A stretch of DNA of 64,000 bases, taken from positions 682,001 through 746,000 of the forward strand of contig NZ_CAKAKH010000001.1 of assembly GCF_916618885.1 (NCBI RefSeq). Direction: 5' to 3'. Made by a program: the position numbers and the translations under genes. This document shows, piece after piece, positions 18,171-27,885 of this stretch. Numbering within the stretch: the stretch's first letter is position 1; the number at the start of each line of letters is the position of its first letter. The notes under the pieces are model-generated. The model saw nothing but the letters and a program-made list of their open reading frames with translations. It made no database searches and was not told the origin of the DNA. The DNA comes from Marinilactibacillus sp. Marseille-P9653 (GTDB taxonomy: Bacteria; Bacillota; Bacilli; Lactobacillales; Carnobacteriaceae_A).

Positions 18171-19168
18171 ACACAAAAGTAGCTGTTTTAGGAGCTGGGT
18201 CATGGGGGACAGCTTTATCTAAAGTTCTTCTAGAAAATGGACATCAGGTAAACCTGTGGAGTCGCAATCAAACTCAAGTTGATGAAATAAACGAACATCA
18301 TACCAATCAGTCTTACCTTCCAGATTCAACGTTACCTGAAAATTTAAAAGCAACAACAGATCTTAAGTTGGTAGTAGAAGCAGCAGACGTTATCGTTTTT
18401 GTTGTACCTACAAAGGCGATTAGAGGATTAGCTGAACAAGTCAATGACTTTATCAGTAGTCCAAAGCTCATCGTTCATGCATCAAAAGGACTGGAACAAG
18501 CATCTCACAAAAGGATCTCTACCATACTAGAAGAAGAGGTTTCTTTTGTGAATAGAATGGCAGTCGTTGCTCTATCTGGACCAAGTCATGCTGAAGAAGT
18601 TATGGCAGAAGATTTAACGACAATAATAGCAGCATGTGAAGACGAACAGAGCGCAAGAACGGTGCAAACCTTATTTTTAAATGACTATTTCAGAGTGTAT
18701 ACAAACCGAGATATAATAGGTGTTGAAATTGGTGCGGCACTAAAAAACATCATAGCTGTAGGAGCCGGAGCAATTGCCGGAATGGGTTTTGGAGATAATG
18801 CTAAGGCTGCATTGGTCACACGAGGGCTTGCAGAAATCACTAGATTAGGTGTCGCGATGGGAGCTGAACCTTTGACCTTTATGGGACTTAGCGGTGTCGG
18901 TGACTTGATTGTAACCTGTACAAGTCCACATTCCAGAAACTGGAGAGCTGGAAATTTACTCGGAAAAGGACAGCAAGTAGAGACGATTTTAAATGAAATG
19001 GGTATGGTCGTTGAAGGGATTTCGACTACAAAAGCTGCCTACGAACTTGCTCAAGAGTATAAAATCGATATGCCAATCACAGAAGCCATCTATAAAGTAG
19101 TTTATAGTGACGCAGAAGTAAAATATGTTATACTGAATTTAATGCAACGAGAAGGGAAATCAGAATAA
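18167..19168 (+). CDS. gpsA: NAD(P)-dependent glycerol-3-phosphate dehydrogenase
   Basis: Reduces dihydroxyacetone phosphate to sn-glycerol 3-phosphate for phospholipid and teichoic acid synthesis. The 333-residue length is normal. A Rossmann motif GAGSWGTALS lies at residues 9-18; the catalytic region is EIGAALKNIIAVGAGA with Lys in KN; LSGPSHAEEV and GLSGVGDLIVTCTSPHSRN are further signatures. The start is GTG at 18167, overlapping ppaX. Its metabolic link with the lgt substrate, phosphatidylglycerol, is consistent with the grouping. Confidence 0.97.
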   Translation: MNTKVAVLGAGSWGTALSKVLLENGHQVNLWSRNQTQVDEINEHHTNQSYLPDSTLPENLKATTDLKLVVEAADVIVFVVPTKAIRGLAEQVNDFISSPKLIVHASKGLEQASHKRISTILEEEVSFVNRMAVVALSGPSHAEEVMAEDLTTIIAACEDEQSARTVQTLFLNDYFRVYTNRDIIGVEIGAALKNIIAVGAGAIAGMGFGDNAKAALVTRGLAEITRLGVAMGAEPLTFMGLSGVGDLIVTCTSPHSRNWRAGNLLGKGQQVETILNEMGMVVEGISTTKAAYELAQEYKIDMPITEAIYKVVYSDAEVKYVILNLMQREGKSE

Positions 19169-19226
19169 TCTCTGATCCCCCCGTTTAGTGCACAATGTAA
19201 GTGAATGTAGTATTTAAAAGATTCAA

Positions 19227-19262
19227 ATGTAGGAGGAGGGCGAGAGCCTTTCTACATAATTT
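19227..19262 (+). promoter_or_regulatory. Leader hairpin between gpsA and galU
   Basis: ATGTAG at 19227-19232 pairs with CTACAT at 19252-19257; inside, GGGC and GCCT close a GAGA tetraloop. AATTTTGTT follows. It may be a weak terminator of the hprK-gpsA transcript or a structured galU leader; its 5' arm contains a GGAGG that would be masked in the folded form. Confidence 0.45.
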
Positions 19263-19283
19263 TGTTATATGAAGGAGAACAGT

Positions 19284-20249
19284 ATGAAAAGGGAAAAGGA
19301 GAAGAAAGAAATGAAAAAAGTTAGAAAAGCGATTATTCCTGCAGCAGGATATGGAACACGTTTTCTTCCAGCTACTAAGGCAATGCCAAAAGAAATGATT
19401 CCAATCGTGGACAAACCAACGATTCAGTTTATCGTTGAAGAAGCAATTGCTTCAGGAATTGAAGATATCCTGATCATTACCGGAAAGCTTAAACGTCCAA
19501 TCGAAGATCACTTCGATTCTAACCCTGAACTTGAAGAAAGCCTTAAAGCTAAAGGGAAGCATGACTTGTTGAAACTCGTGGAAGAAACAACTGGTTTGAA
19601 CTTGTACTTCGCTAGACAATCTTATCCACTAGGACTAGGACATGCGGTTCTTCAAGCGAAAGCATTTGTTGGAGATGAGCCTTTCGTAGTCATGCTTGGA
19701 GACGATATCATGGCTGACGAAGTTCCGTTGACTAAGCAACTCATTGAAGGTTACGAAAAAACACATGCATCTAATATTGCTGTTATGCGTGTGCCACACG
19801 AAGAGACTTCTAGTTACGGAATCATTGATCCTGAAGCGGAAGCTGAAGAAGGTCTTTACAATGTTCGTAAATTTGTAGAGAAACCTCAACCAGAAGATGC
19901 TCCAAGTGACTTAGCGATTATTGGTCGTTACCTGTTGACGCCGCAAATCTTTGATCTACTTGAAAAACAAGAGCCAGGTGTTGGTGGAGAAATCCAACTG
20001 ACAGATGCAATTGATGCGTTGAACAAGACACAACGCGTTTTTGCAAAAGAATTTAAAGGTGATCGTTTTGATGTCGGCGATAAATTCGGTTTCTTGAAAA
20101 CAACGATTCAGTATGGTCTGACACATCCACAAGTTAAAGATAACTTGAGAAACTATATTGTTGAATTAGCAAAAGAGTTGGAAAATGGTGGCGGCGAAAC
20201 AAAAATGGATGCTGAGTCACATGAATTAGAAGATAAAAAATCAAAATAA
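19284..20249 (+). CDS. galU: UTP-glucose-1-phosphate uridylyltransferase
   Basis: Makes UDP-glucose for glycolipids, wall teichoic acid decoration and galactose use. The catalytic G-rich loop is [21 protein letters not shown] near the N-terminus; [11 protein letters not shown] and QLTDAIDAL are further family motifs. Two starts are possible: ATG 19284 with AAGGAG 6 nt upstream (321 residues) and ATG 19311 with AAGGAG 9 nt upstream (312 residues), which gives the family-typical [15 protein letters not shown]. The extra nine residues (MKREKEKKE) are unusual. A terminator follows. Confidence 0.97.
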   Translation: MKREKEKKEMKKVRKAIIPAAGYGTRFLPATKAMPKEMIPIVDKPTIQFIVEEAIASGIEDILIITGKLKRPIEDHFDSNPELEESLKAKGKHDLLKLVEETTGLNLYFARQSYPLGLGHAVLQAKAFVGDEPFVVMLGDDIMADEVPLTKQLIEGYEKTHASNIAVMRVPHEETSSYGIIDPEAEAEEGLYNVRKFVEKPQPEDAPSDLAIIGRYLLTPQIFDLLEKQEPGVGGEIQLTDAIDALNKTQRVFAKEFKGDRFDVGDKFGFLKTTIQYGLTHPQVKDNLRNYIVELAKELENGGGETKMDAESHELEDKKSK

Positions 20250-20258
20250 TCTTAATTG

Positions 20259-20295
20259 AAACATTGCCTGCTCGATGAAGCAGGCAGTGTTTTTT
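20259..20295 (+). terminator. Intrinsic terminator after galU
   Basis: AAACATTGCCTGCT pairs with AGCAGGCAGTGTTT around a CGATGA loop, with the T-run directly after. Confidence 0.92.
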
Positions 20296-20344
20296 ATACG
20301 AAAATAAATCGATAGATTTAAAATAATTGTATATCTGATATACT

Positions 20345-20388
20345 AGATGTATCTAAAAATCGTCAATAGGACATTTTCAGATACATCT
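20345..20388 (+). repeat. 16-bp inverted repeat upstream of the TPR gene
   Basis: AGATGTATCTAAAAAT and ATTTTCAGATACATCT are inverted with one mismatch around a 12-nt loop. There is no T-run after it, and it lies between the galU terminator and the TPR gene start (about 70 nt before it). It is symmetric enough to be an operator or a structured leader rather than a terminator. Confidence 0.55.
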
Positions 20389-20459
20389 ATTTACAATCAG
20401 TTGCAAAAGTTATACCATTGAAAGAGTTGCTTTAATTGTTGACGAGGGGAGTATCTTGT

Positions 20460-20897
20460 ATGAAGCAAGCAGATGAACACCAGATTATTTCACTTATTCC
20501 CAATGCCAGAACGTATTATGGGCGAGCAATGATCGCATACGAAAAGAAAGATTTAAAAAAAGCTGAACAACATTTTAAAACCGGACTCAGTCTTGCGGAA
20601 AACAAAGATGAAAGAATATTTGGGAAAGTACAGTTAGCTTTGATTTACCAGCATTCTTTCAGATTCGAAGAATCTATTGCCGTACTCAACGAAGTCTTGG
20701 AAAAAGAATCCGAAAAGTATTATGATGTTTACTTCTTTCAAGCAACGAACTACATTCATCTCAATGATTATAAAACAGCAGAAGCTATGCTAGATGTGTA
20801 CAGAGCTTCTAGACAGAATGGAACCTATTCTGATGAAGCGGATGAAATGAAGAAAATGATTGAACAACAAATGACAGAAAATCATCATAAAGATTAA
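20460..20897 (+). CDS. Tetratricopeptide-repeat protein
   Basis: Cytoplasmic helical-repeat protein of 145 residues, with about three TPR units: YYGRAMIAYEKKDLKKAEQH, then a unit around QLALIYQHSFRFEESIAVL, then YFFQATNYIHLNDYKTAEAM. Such proteins mediate protein contacts; no partner can be named. The ATG at 20460 follows GAGGGGA; the upstream in-frame TTG at 20436 precedes that ribosome site and was not used. There is no signal peptide. It lies alone between galU and trxB. Confidence 0.7.
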   Translation: MKQADEHQIISLIPNARTYYGRAMIAYEKKDLKKAEQHFKTGLSLAENKDERIFGKVQLALIYQHSFRFEESIAVLNEVLEKESEKYYDVYFFQATNYIHLNDYKTAEAMLDVYRASRQNGTYSDEADEMKKMIEQQMTENHHKD

Positions 20898-20898
20898 A

Positions 20899-20953
20899 AC
20901 TTACTAAAAGTAAGTCTGTGTAGTGGAATAAAAGACTCAATATCTACTATAAT
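20899..20953 (+). promoter_or_regulatory. trxB upstream region: palindrome and -10
   Basis: A perfect palindrome ACTTACT-AAA-AGTAAGT occupies 20899-20915, directly after the TPR stop codon. A consensus -10 TATAAT is at 20948-20953, 32 nt before the trxB ATG, but with no good -35. The palindrome lies just upstream of the expected -35 position, a place typical for a regulator such as a thiol-stress factor; no regulator can be assigned. Confidence 0.45.
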
Positions 20954-20984
20954 AGGTATAAGAACAAGTGAGAGGGGCTCTCTA

Positions 20985-21938
20985 ATGGAAATTGTTGAAA
21001 AAATATATGATGTTATTGTTATCGGCGCTGGTCCTGGAGGATTAACTGCTGGACTTTATGCTTCACGTTCTAATCTATCAACTTTGATGTTAGATCGTGG
21101 ACTACCGGGCGGACAAATGAACAATTATGCTGAAATTGAAAATTATTCTGGATTCAGCAGTATTCAAGGACCTGATTTGTCGACTAAAATGTATGAGGGT
21201 GCCATTCAGTTCGGAGCTGAATACGCTTATGGAGATGTTCAGGAAATCATCAATGGTGAAGAATACAAGGAAATCGTTACAACAAGCAAGACTTTCCGTA
21301 CACGTTCGATCATTTTGGCTACCGGTGCTGAGCATAAAAAGCTTGGTGTTACTGGAGAAGCAGAATTCAACGGTAGAGGCGTATCATACTGCGCGGTCTG
21401 TGATGGAGCATTCTTTAAAGGAAAACATGTTGTTGTTGCCGGTGGAGGAGATTCAGCTGTTGAAGAAGGAACTTATTTGACTCAATTTGCAAGCAAAGTG
21501 ACCATTGTTCACAGAAGAGATTCTCTTCGTGCACAAAAAATCTTGCAAGATAGAGCGTTTAAAAATGAAAAAGTGGATTTTGTATGGGACTCAGTTATTG
21601 AAGAAATCGAAGGGGACCAAGCTGTAAGTGGCGTCCGTATTCGCAATCTTAAAACTGGAGAGGTTTCTACTCTTGAAGCAGAAGGTACGTTTATCTATAT
21701 CGGGATCTTGCCTAACTCTGATCAATTCCGTTCTTTAGGCATTACAGATGAAGAAGGATGGATCGAAACAGATGAAAACATGGAAACAAAGGTACCAGGT
21801 GTTTTTGCTATTGGTGACGTTCGTAAAACGGTCTTACGTCAAGTAGCTACAGCCGTTGGAGATGGATCTATTGCCGGAAATGCTGCATATCAATATCTTG
21901 AAGACCTTAAAGAACAACTTGAAAAAACACATGCATAA
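20985..21938 (+). CDS. trxB: Thioredoxin reductase
   Basis: FAD- and NADPH-dependent reductase that keeps thioredoxin reduced. The 317 residues carry the FAD site GAGPGGLTAGLYASR (about 15-29), the redox pair CAVC at residues 136-139 (C136, C139), the NADPH site GGGDSAVEEG and the C-terminal FAD motif FAIGDVR. The order and spacing are those of low-molecular-weight bacterial TrxB. GAGAGGGG precedes the ATG at 20985. It has its own promoter region and a terminator after it. Confidence 0.97.
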   Translation: MEIVEKIYDVIVIGAGPGGLTAGLYASRSNLSTLMLDRGLPGGQMNNYAEIENYSGFSSIQGPDLSTKMYEGAIQFGAEYAYGDVQEIINGEEYKEIVTTSKTFRTRSIILATGAEHKKLGVTGEAEFNGRGVSYCAVCDGAFFKGKHVVVAGGGDSAVEEGTYLTQFASKVTIVHRRDSLRAQKILQDRAFKNEKVDFVWDSVIEEIEGDQAVSGVRIRNLKTGEVSTLEAEGTFIYIGILPNSDQFRSLGITDEEGWIETDENMETKVPGVFAIGDVRKTVLRQVATAVGDGSIAGNAAYQYLEDLKEQLEKTHA

Positions 21939-21976
21939 ATCACATACATTTTAAAGATTCATTATCAAACAGCCTA

Positions 21977-22031
21977 AAAGTACAGAAACAGTGGTCGACG
22001 ACAGTCGCGCCTGCTATTTCTGTACTTTTTT
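21977..22031 (+). terminator. Intrinsic terminator after trxB
   Basis: AAAAGTACAGAAA pairs with TTTCTGTACTTTT, with further pairing possible in the loop (CAG..CTG), followed by T residues. Confidence 0.88.
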
Positions 22032-22172
22032 GTATTGTTAAATACGATACAAACTAGTATAATGAAAGTTGTTATGAAAGCCTTTTATGTCAATATCATG
22101 CATAATATAAACAAAAATGGTACAATTATATCAATATAAAAATAAAAATGACTAAAAAGAGAGGTTTTAAAA

Positions 22173-23906
22173 ATGAGCTGGCAGGAGACTTATACTACTT
22201 GGAAAAACTATACTGAACTAGATTCCGATATACTGAAAGATTTGGAAAAAAATGAGCAGGATGAATCGAAACTAGAAGATGCTTTCTATGCACCTTTAGA
22301 GTTTGGTACAGCAGGTATGAGAGGGATCATCGGAGCAGGAATCAACCGTATGAACATATATACTGTTCGTCAAGCAACTGAAGGACTTGCATTGTTTATT
22401 GAAAAAGAACAAGGCGAAGAGGCTAAAAAGCGTGGCGTTGCGATTGCGTATGATTCTCGTCATATGTCCAGAGAATTCGCATTTGAATCAGCAAAAACAC
22501 TAGGTGCACATGGAATCAAGGCTTATGTATTCGAAAGTCTTCGTCCAACACCTGAGCTTTCATTTGCCGTTCGTCATCTTCAAGCTGCTGCCGGAATTAT
22601 GATCACTGCTAGTCACAACCCTCCTGAATATAATGGATATAAAGTATATGGAGAAGACGGTGGACAATTACCGCCTAAAGAAGCAGATGCATTGACTTCA
22701 CTTGTTAGAAGTGTAGAAGATGTTTTGTCTATTGAAGTAGCAGATGAACAAGAAATCGCAGATTCGGGATTGCTGGAAATCATAGGAGATAATGTTGATA
22801 AAGCATACTTAGAAGCTATGAAGACCGTAACGATCGATCCTAATTTGATTGAAAGAGTCGCGAAAGATCTAATAATCGTCTTCACGCCACTTCATGGTAC
22901 AGGAAAGATGATTGGGGAAAAATCATTAAAACAAGCGGGATTCCGCAATGTGCACTTAGTTTCAGCACAAGCCGAACCAGATCCTGAGTTTTCAACGGTT
23001 AAATCACCGAATCCTGAAGATCCGGCAGCTTTTGAAATGGCGATTGAATTAGGCTGTGAAGTAGATGCAGACCTTCTAATCGCAACTGACCCAGATGCAG
23101 ACCGTTTGGGGATGGCTGTTAGAACAGCAAAAGGACAATATGAAGTTCTTTCTGGTAACCAAATTGCCAGTTTGATGCTAGATTATATATTGAAAGCACA
23201 CCGTAAAACAGGGATTTTACCTCAAAACAGTGTGATTTTGAAATCAATCGTATCTAGTGATTTACCTAAAGCCATTGCTGAGAAAAATGGTGTAAGAACG
23301 ATTGATGTCCTAACAGGATTCAAGTTTATCGCCGAAAAGATCAAGCATTTTGAAAACGATCAGTCTAATACGTTTATGTTTGGTTTTGAGGAAAGTTACG
23401 GCTATCTTATTCAACCATTCGTACGCGATAAAGATGCCATGCAAGCTCTTATTTTGTGTGCTGAAATGGCTGCATACCATAAAGAACTTGGATATAGCTG
23501 TTTTGATGCACTTCAAGATCTTTATCACGAGCATGGACACTATAAAGAAAAAACCATTTCAATCACAATGGATGGCATTCAAGGTGCTCAAAAAATCAAT
23601 GACTTGATGGATTCACTCAGAAATGATTCTCCAACTAGCTTTGGAAAAATCAAGATTCAAGAAATAGAAGATTTCAAAACAAGTAAACGTACAAACTGTG
23701 ACGGAGAAGTAGAGACAATCGATATGCCTTCAGCAGATGTGCTGAAATATCGATTAGTCGATTCTAGCTGGATTGCAGCGCGTCCGTCAGGTACAGAACC
23801 AAAAATCAAGTTCTATATCGCTGCCTTTGATGATTCAGGAGTAGCCGTCGAAGAAAAAATCGAATCTTTTGAAAAAGCGATTCAATCTATTGTAGACGGT
23901 CAGTAA
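22173..23906 (+). CDS. pgcA: Alpha-phosphoglucomutase / phosphomannomutase family
   Basis: Interconverts glucose 6-phosphate and glucose 1-phosphate, feeding UDP-glucose synthesis by the galU product encoded about 2 kb upstream. At 577 residues it is of the long PgcA/Pgm type. The phospho-serine is Ser147 in TASHNPPEYNGYK; the metal loop is DPDADRLG; the sugar-binding motif is FEESYG; and the phosphate-binding loop is RPSGTEPKIKFY. AGAGAGG precedes the ATG. Strict specificity (glucose versus mannose) cannot be read from sequence. Confidence 0.95.
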   Translation: MSWQETYTTWKNYTELDSDILKDLEKNEQDESKLEDAFYAPLEFGTAGMRGIIGAGINRMNIYTVRQATEGLALFIEKEQGEEAKKRGVAIAYDSRHMSREFAFESAKTLGAHGIKAYVFESLRPTPELSFAVRHLQAAAGIMITASHNPPEYNGYKVYGEDGGQLPPKEADALTSLVRSVEDVLSIEVADEQEIADSGLLEIIGDNVDKAYLEAMKTVTIDPNLIERVAKDLIIVFTPLHGTGKMIGEKSLKQAGFRNVHLVSAQAEPDPEFSTVKSPNPEDPAAFEMAIELGCEVDADLLIATDPDADRLGMAVRTAKGQYEVLSGNQIASLMLDYILKAHRKTGILPQNSVILKSIVSSDLPKAIAEKNGVRTIDVLTGFKFIAEKIKHFENDQSNTFMFGFEESYGYLIQPFVRDKDAMQALILCAEMAAYHKELGYSCFDALQDLYHEHGHYKEKTISITMDGIQGAQKINDLMDSLRNDSPTSFGKIKIQEIEDFKTSKRTNCDGEVETIDMPSADVLKYRLVDSSWIAARPSGTEPKIKFYIAAFDDSGVAVEEKIESFEKAIQSIVDGQ

Positions 23907-23922
23907 ACTTACAACTTAACCC

Positions 23923-23968
23923 CCTAGCGTACTCTGTTAAAGAATCAGAGTACGCTAGGTTTTTTTTG
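23923..23968 (+). terminator. Intrinsic terminator after pgcA
   Basis: CCTAGCGTACTCTG pairs with CAGAGTACGCTAGG, loop about 10 nt, followed by eight T. Confidence 0.95.
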
Positions 23969-24108
23969 TTGAATAAAGTCAGCTCACTTAAAGTACAAGA
24001 AGTTAAATGTAAATAAATGAGAATGACTTGAGGGGTATTTCTTTTGGAATAACCACAAGTCTTTTATAATTAACGTATAGCCCTACAAGAATGAAAGGAA
24101 GTGAACTT

Positions 24109-24303
24109 ATGGACAAGAATGTTGGAGAAATGGAAAGTATTGCCCGCATCGTATTTGGAGCAGCGCTAGTCCCTAACTTGATTTTCACAAAAGGTATTGG
24201 GAAAGTATTAGGAATTATTGGTATTGGATTGCTTGCATCAGGTAAAACTCAAAAGTGCAGTATGTATCAAGCAATGGGTAGAAGTACCTATGACGGTAAA
24301 TAA
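24109..24303 (+). CDS. Small YgaP-type (DUF2892) membrane protein
   Basis: Protein of 64 residues. Two hydrophobic segments lie around residues 10-25 and 28-48, the latter KGIGKVLGIIGIGLLASG. It ends with a Cys in KCSMYQAMG, as in DUF2892/YgaP-like transmembrane proteins that often accompany sulfurtransferases. No rhodanese gene is nearby, so its role is unknown. ATG 24109 was preferred to ATG 24091 because AAAGGAAG lies between the two. Confidence 0.7.
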   Translation: MDKNVGEMESIARIVFGAALVPNLIFTKGIGKVLGIIGIGLLASGKTQKCSMYQAMGRSTYDGK

Positions 24304-24340
24304 TCATCTAAACTGTTTACCTTAATAAAGATAAAAGCAT

Positions 24341-24387
24341 GAAAAAGCCAGGCAGAAACCGCTGATTTAGGGTCTGTCTGGTTTTTC
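24341..24387. terminator. Bidirectional terminator between convergent genes
   Basis: GAAAAAGCCAGGCAGA and TCTGTCTGGTTTTTC are inverted with a bulge. The A-run and T-run at the two ends suit termination of both the DUF2892 gene and the leftward hxlR-type gene, whose last codons overlap the right arm. Confidence 0.75.
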
Positions 24388-24735
24388 AGTTGTAAGAGTA
24401 TCTGCTTCAAGGAAATCAGCATAATTGTCTCCCCAAGAGCAGATGGCGGATACTACGGGCTCTAGAGAACGTCCGATATCAGTCAGTGTGTAATCGACTT
24501 TTGGTGGAACTACAGGGTAGATGGTCCGATAAATAATTTGGTCTTCTTCCAGTTCCCGTAACTGGCGGATCAGCATTCGCTGGTTGATGTCAGGAAATGT
24601 TTTCTGGAGTTCACTTAACCGTAAAGAAGGTTGGTTCAAAAGTGCCCAGATCAGACTGATTTTCCATCTACCGCCTACAACCGATAAAGCAAGGTCTTTG
24701 CTAGAAGGAAATGATTTATTTTTATATTCTATCAT
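24367..24735 (-). CDS. HxlR-family transcriptional regulator
   Basis: Winged-helix DNA-binding protein of 122 residues. Family features are ALSVVGGRWKISLIWALL at about residues 15-32, the recognition region LSELQKTFPDINQRMLIRQLRELE, and the wing with YRTIYPVVPPKVDYTLTDIG. HxlR proteins respond to electrophiles, quinones or formaldehyde; HxlR of Bacillus subtilis activates formaldehyde fixation genes. It is divergent from a formaldehyde-detoxification pair with two palindromes between, so it very likely controls that operon. The single Cys (CSWGD) lies near the C-terminus rather than at the N-terminus where YodB-type sensors carry theirs. Confidence 0.88.
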   Translation of the reverse strand: MIEYKNKSFPSSKDLALSVVGGRWKISLIWALLNQPSLRLSELQKTFPDINQRMLIRQLRELEEDQIIYRTIYPVVPPKVDYTLTDIGRSLEPVVSAICSWGDNYADFLEADTLTTEKPDRP

Positions 24736-24758
24736 GTGATTGAATCCTTTCTACTTAG

Positions 24759-25979
<1,221 letters not shown>

Positions 25980-25983
25980 TTGA

Positions 25984-26817
25984 ATGACTATCGAACTTCT
26001 TGAAACACATAAAGTCTTTAAAGGTGAACAGCGCAAATACAGCCATTATTCTTCAGTTCTGAACTGTGATATGGTATTCAGCTTGTATTTGCCTGAATCT
26101 TCTGAAAAACAGCCTACTTCATTGATCTGGTGGTTATCTGGACTAACCTGTACGGATGACAACTTCAGTCAAAAAAGTGGTTTTCAAAAAGCCGCTTCTG
26201 ATCAAGCTGTTGCAGTGGTTATTCCGGATACTTCTCCAAGAGGGGAAGACGTTCCAGATGAAGACCAATACGATCTAGGTAAAGGCGCAGGGTTTTTTAT
26301 CAATGCTACACAAGAACCATGGGCAAAACATTATCAGATGTATGCTTATCTTACAGAAGAATTGCCAGAAATCGTACATCAGTTGATTCCTGATTTTTCT
26401 GGAAGAGAAAGTATTATGGGACACTCGATGGGTGGCCATGGTGCATTGGTACTGGGATTGAAAGAGCCACAACGATTTAAAGCGATATCGGCCTTTGCGC
26501 CAATCATGACACCTAGTGAGGTGCCATGGGGCAAACAAGCCTTCACAGCGTATCTTGGGACAGATGAAGCGTCTTGGAAAGAGTGGGACGCGACGTATTT
26601 AATCCAGCAAGTTGAGCAAGCACCTCCTCTACTGATCACTCAAGGAACGAATGATCAGTTTTACGAGGAGCAGTTAAAGGAAGATACTTTCTTGAAAGCT
26701 GCAGAAGGTAAAACGGTTCAGTATCAAGCGGAGCTCGGTTATGATCATAGTTATTTTACGATTGCGACATTTATCAAAAAACATATTCAATTTCATATAA
26801 ATGAATTGAATAAATAA
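25984..26817 (+). CDS. fghA: S-formylglutathione hydrolase (esterase D family)
   Basis: Alpha/beta hydrolase of 277 residues that hydrolyses S-formylglutathione to formate and thiol, completing formaldehyde oxidation begun by adhC. The nucleophile lies in GHSMGGHGAL; WWLSGLTCTDDNF and PDTSPRG are characteristic of the family; the acid is in the GTNDQFYEE region and the catalytic His in YDHSYF near the C-terminus. The start overlaps closely with the adhC stop. A terminator follows, so the pair is a two-gene operon. Confidence 0.95.
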   Translation: MTIELLETHKVFKGEQRKYSHYSSVLNCDMVFSLYLPESSEKQPTSLIWWLSGLTCTDDNFSQKSGFQKAASDQAVAVVIPDTSPRGEDVPDEDQYDLGKGAGFFINATQEPWAKHYQMYAYLTEELPEIVHQLIPDFSGRESIMGHSMGGHGALVLGLKEPQRFKAISAFAPIMTPSEVPWGKQAFTAYLGTDEASWKEWDATYLIQQVEQAPPLLITQGTNDQFYEEQLKEDTFLKAAEGKTVQYQAELGYDHSYFTIATFIKKHIQFHINELNK

Positions 26818-26830
26818 CTATTCAACATCT

Positions 26831-26876
26831 AAAGAAGCAGTTGGCATACATTCCAGTATGCTGTCTGCTTCTTTTT
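26831..26876 (+). terminator. Intrinsic terminator after fghA
   Basis: AAAGAAGCAG with GGCATAC pairs with GTATGCTG and CTGCTTCTTT, an interrupted 17-bp stem, followed by TTT. Confidence 0.9.
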
Positions 26877-26997
26877 AATCCTTTTCAGAATAATTTTGCT
26901 AGACTGTATACATGACACACCCGGAATGTTATAATAAATAGAATGAGTCATTTTAATTTACTGATAAAAAGGAACAAACAAAAGGGAGTGCTGGCAA

Positions 26998-27885
26998 GTG
27001 GCAGAAAATATCGAGCTCGTAGTCATTACGGGTATGAGTGGCGCAGGTAAGACTGTAGCAATGCAAAGTTTTGAAGATATGGGCTATTACTGTGTAGATA
27101 ATATGCCGCCGAATTTACTTCCGACATTTTGGGATTTAGTCAGAGAGTCAGGGCAATTTTCAAAAATCGCTCTAGTTATGGATCTAAGAATGAGAGACTT
27201 TTTTGATCAAATGAAAGAAACAATATTTAAAGTGGAAAATAGTCCGCATATTACGACTCGAATCCTATATTTGGAAGCAACGGAAAAAGAACTGGTTTCT
27301 CGTTACAAAGAAACGCGTCGATCACATCCTTTAGCAACAAGTGGACGAACGATTGATGGCATTAGAAAAGAACGTCAATTACTTGAAGACATTAAAACAA
27401 GGGCGCAAGTTGTCATTGATACATCAGATTTGACGCCGAGACAATTAAGAGAAGAATTAATTAGTAATTTTAAAACAAAAGAAAAAGAAATGTTTAGAGT
27501 GGAAATGGTGTCTTTTGGTTTCAAATATGGACTTCCAATTGATGCTGACGTAGTAATGGACGTCCGTTTTCTACCGAACCCGCACTACATTGAAGAACTG
27601 AGACCTCAAACAGGATTAGACAAAAAAGTCTATGACTATGTGATGCAACAACCCGAAACAGAACCTTTCTACAAGAAATTTGCTGAATTACTAGATTATT
27701 CGCTTCCTGGATATAAAAGAGAAGGAAAGAGTAGTGTTACGATCGCAATAGGCTGTACAGGTGGGAAACACCGTTCAGTTGCACTTGCTGAAAGGCTCGG
27801 ACATAAAATTCAGGCTGATGGATATCTGGTCAATATCACTCATCGGGATAAAGATAAGACAAAGGAGTCTACCGTTCGATCATGA
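26998..27885 (+). CDS. rapZ: RNase adapter RapZ / nucleotide-binding protein
   Basis: P-loop protein of 295 residues of the RapZ/YvcJ family. In Escherichia coli RapZ steers RNase E to the GlmZ small RNA; in Bacillus YvcJ is a GTPase/ATPase linked to competence, so the Gram-positive role is less clear. Walker A is GMSGAGKT (residues 12-19); the C-terminal domain has [10 protein letters not shown] and the signature [11 protein letters not shown]. The GTG start follows GGGAG. The next two genes are the conserved partners yvcK and whiA. Confidence 0.96.
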   Translation: MAENIELVVITGMSGAGKTVAMQSFEDMGYYCVDNMPPNLLPTFWDLVRESGQFSKIALVMDLRMRDFFDQMKETIFKVENSPHITTRILYLEATEKELVSRYKETRRSHPLATSGRTIDGIRKERQLLEDIKTRAQVVIDTSDLTPRQLREELISNFKTKEKEMFRVEMVSFGFKYGLPIDADVVMDVRFLPNPHYIEELRPQTGLDKKVYDYVMQQPETEPFYKKFAELLDYSLPGYKREGKSSVTIAIGCTGGKHRSVALAERLGHKIQADGYLVNITHRDKDKTKESTVRS

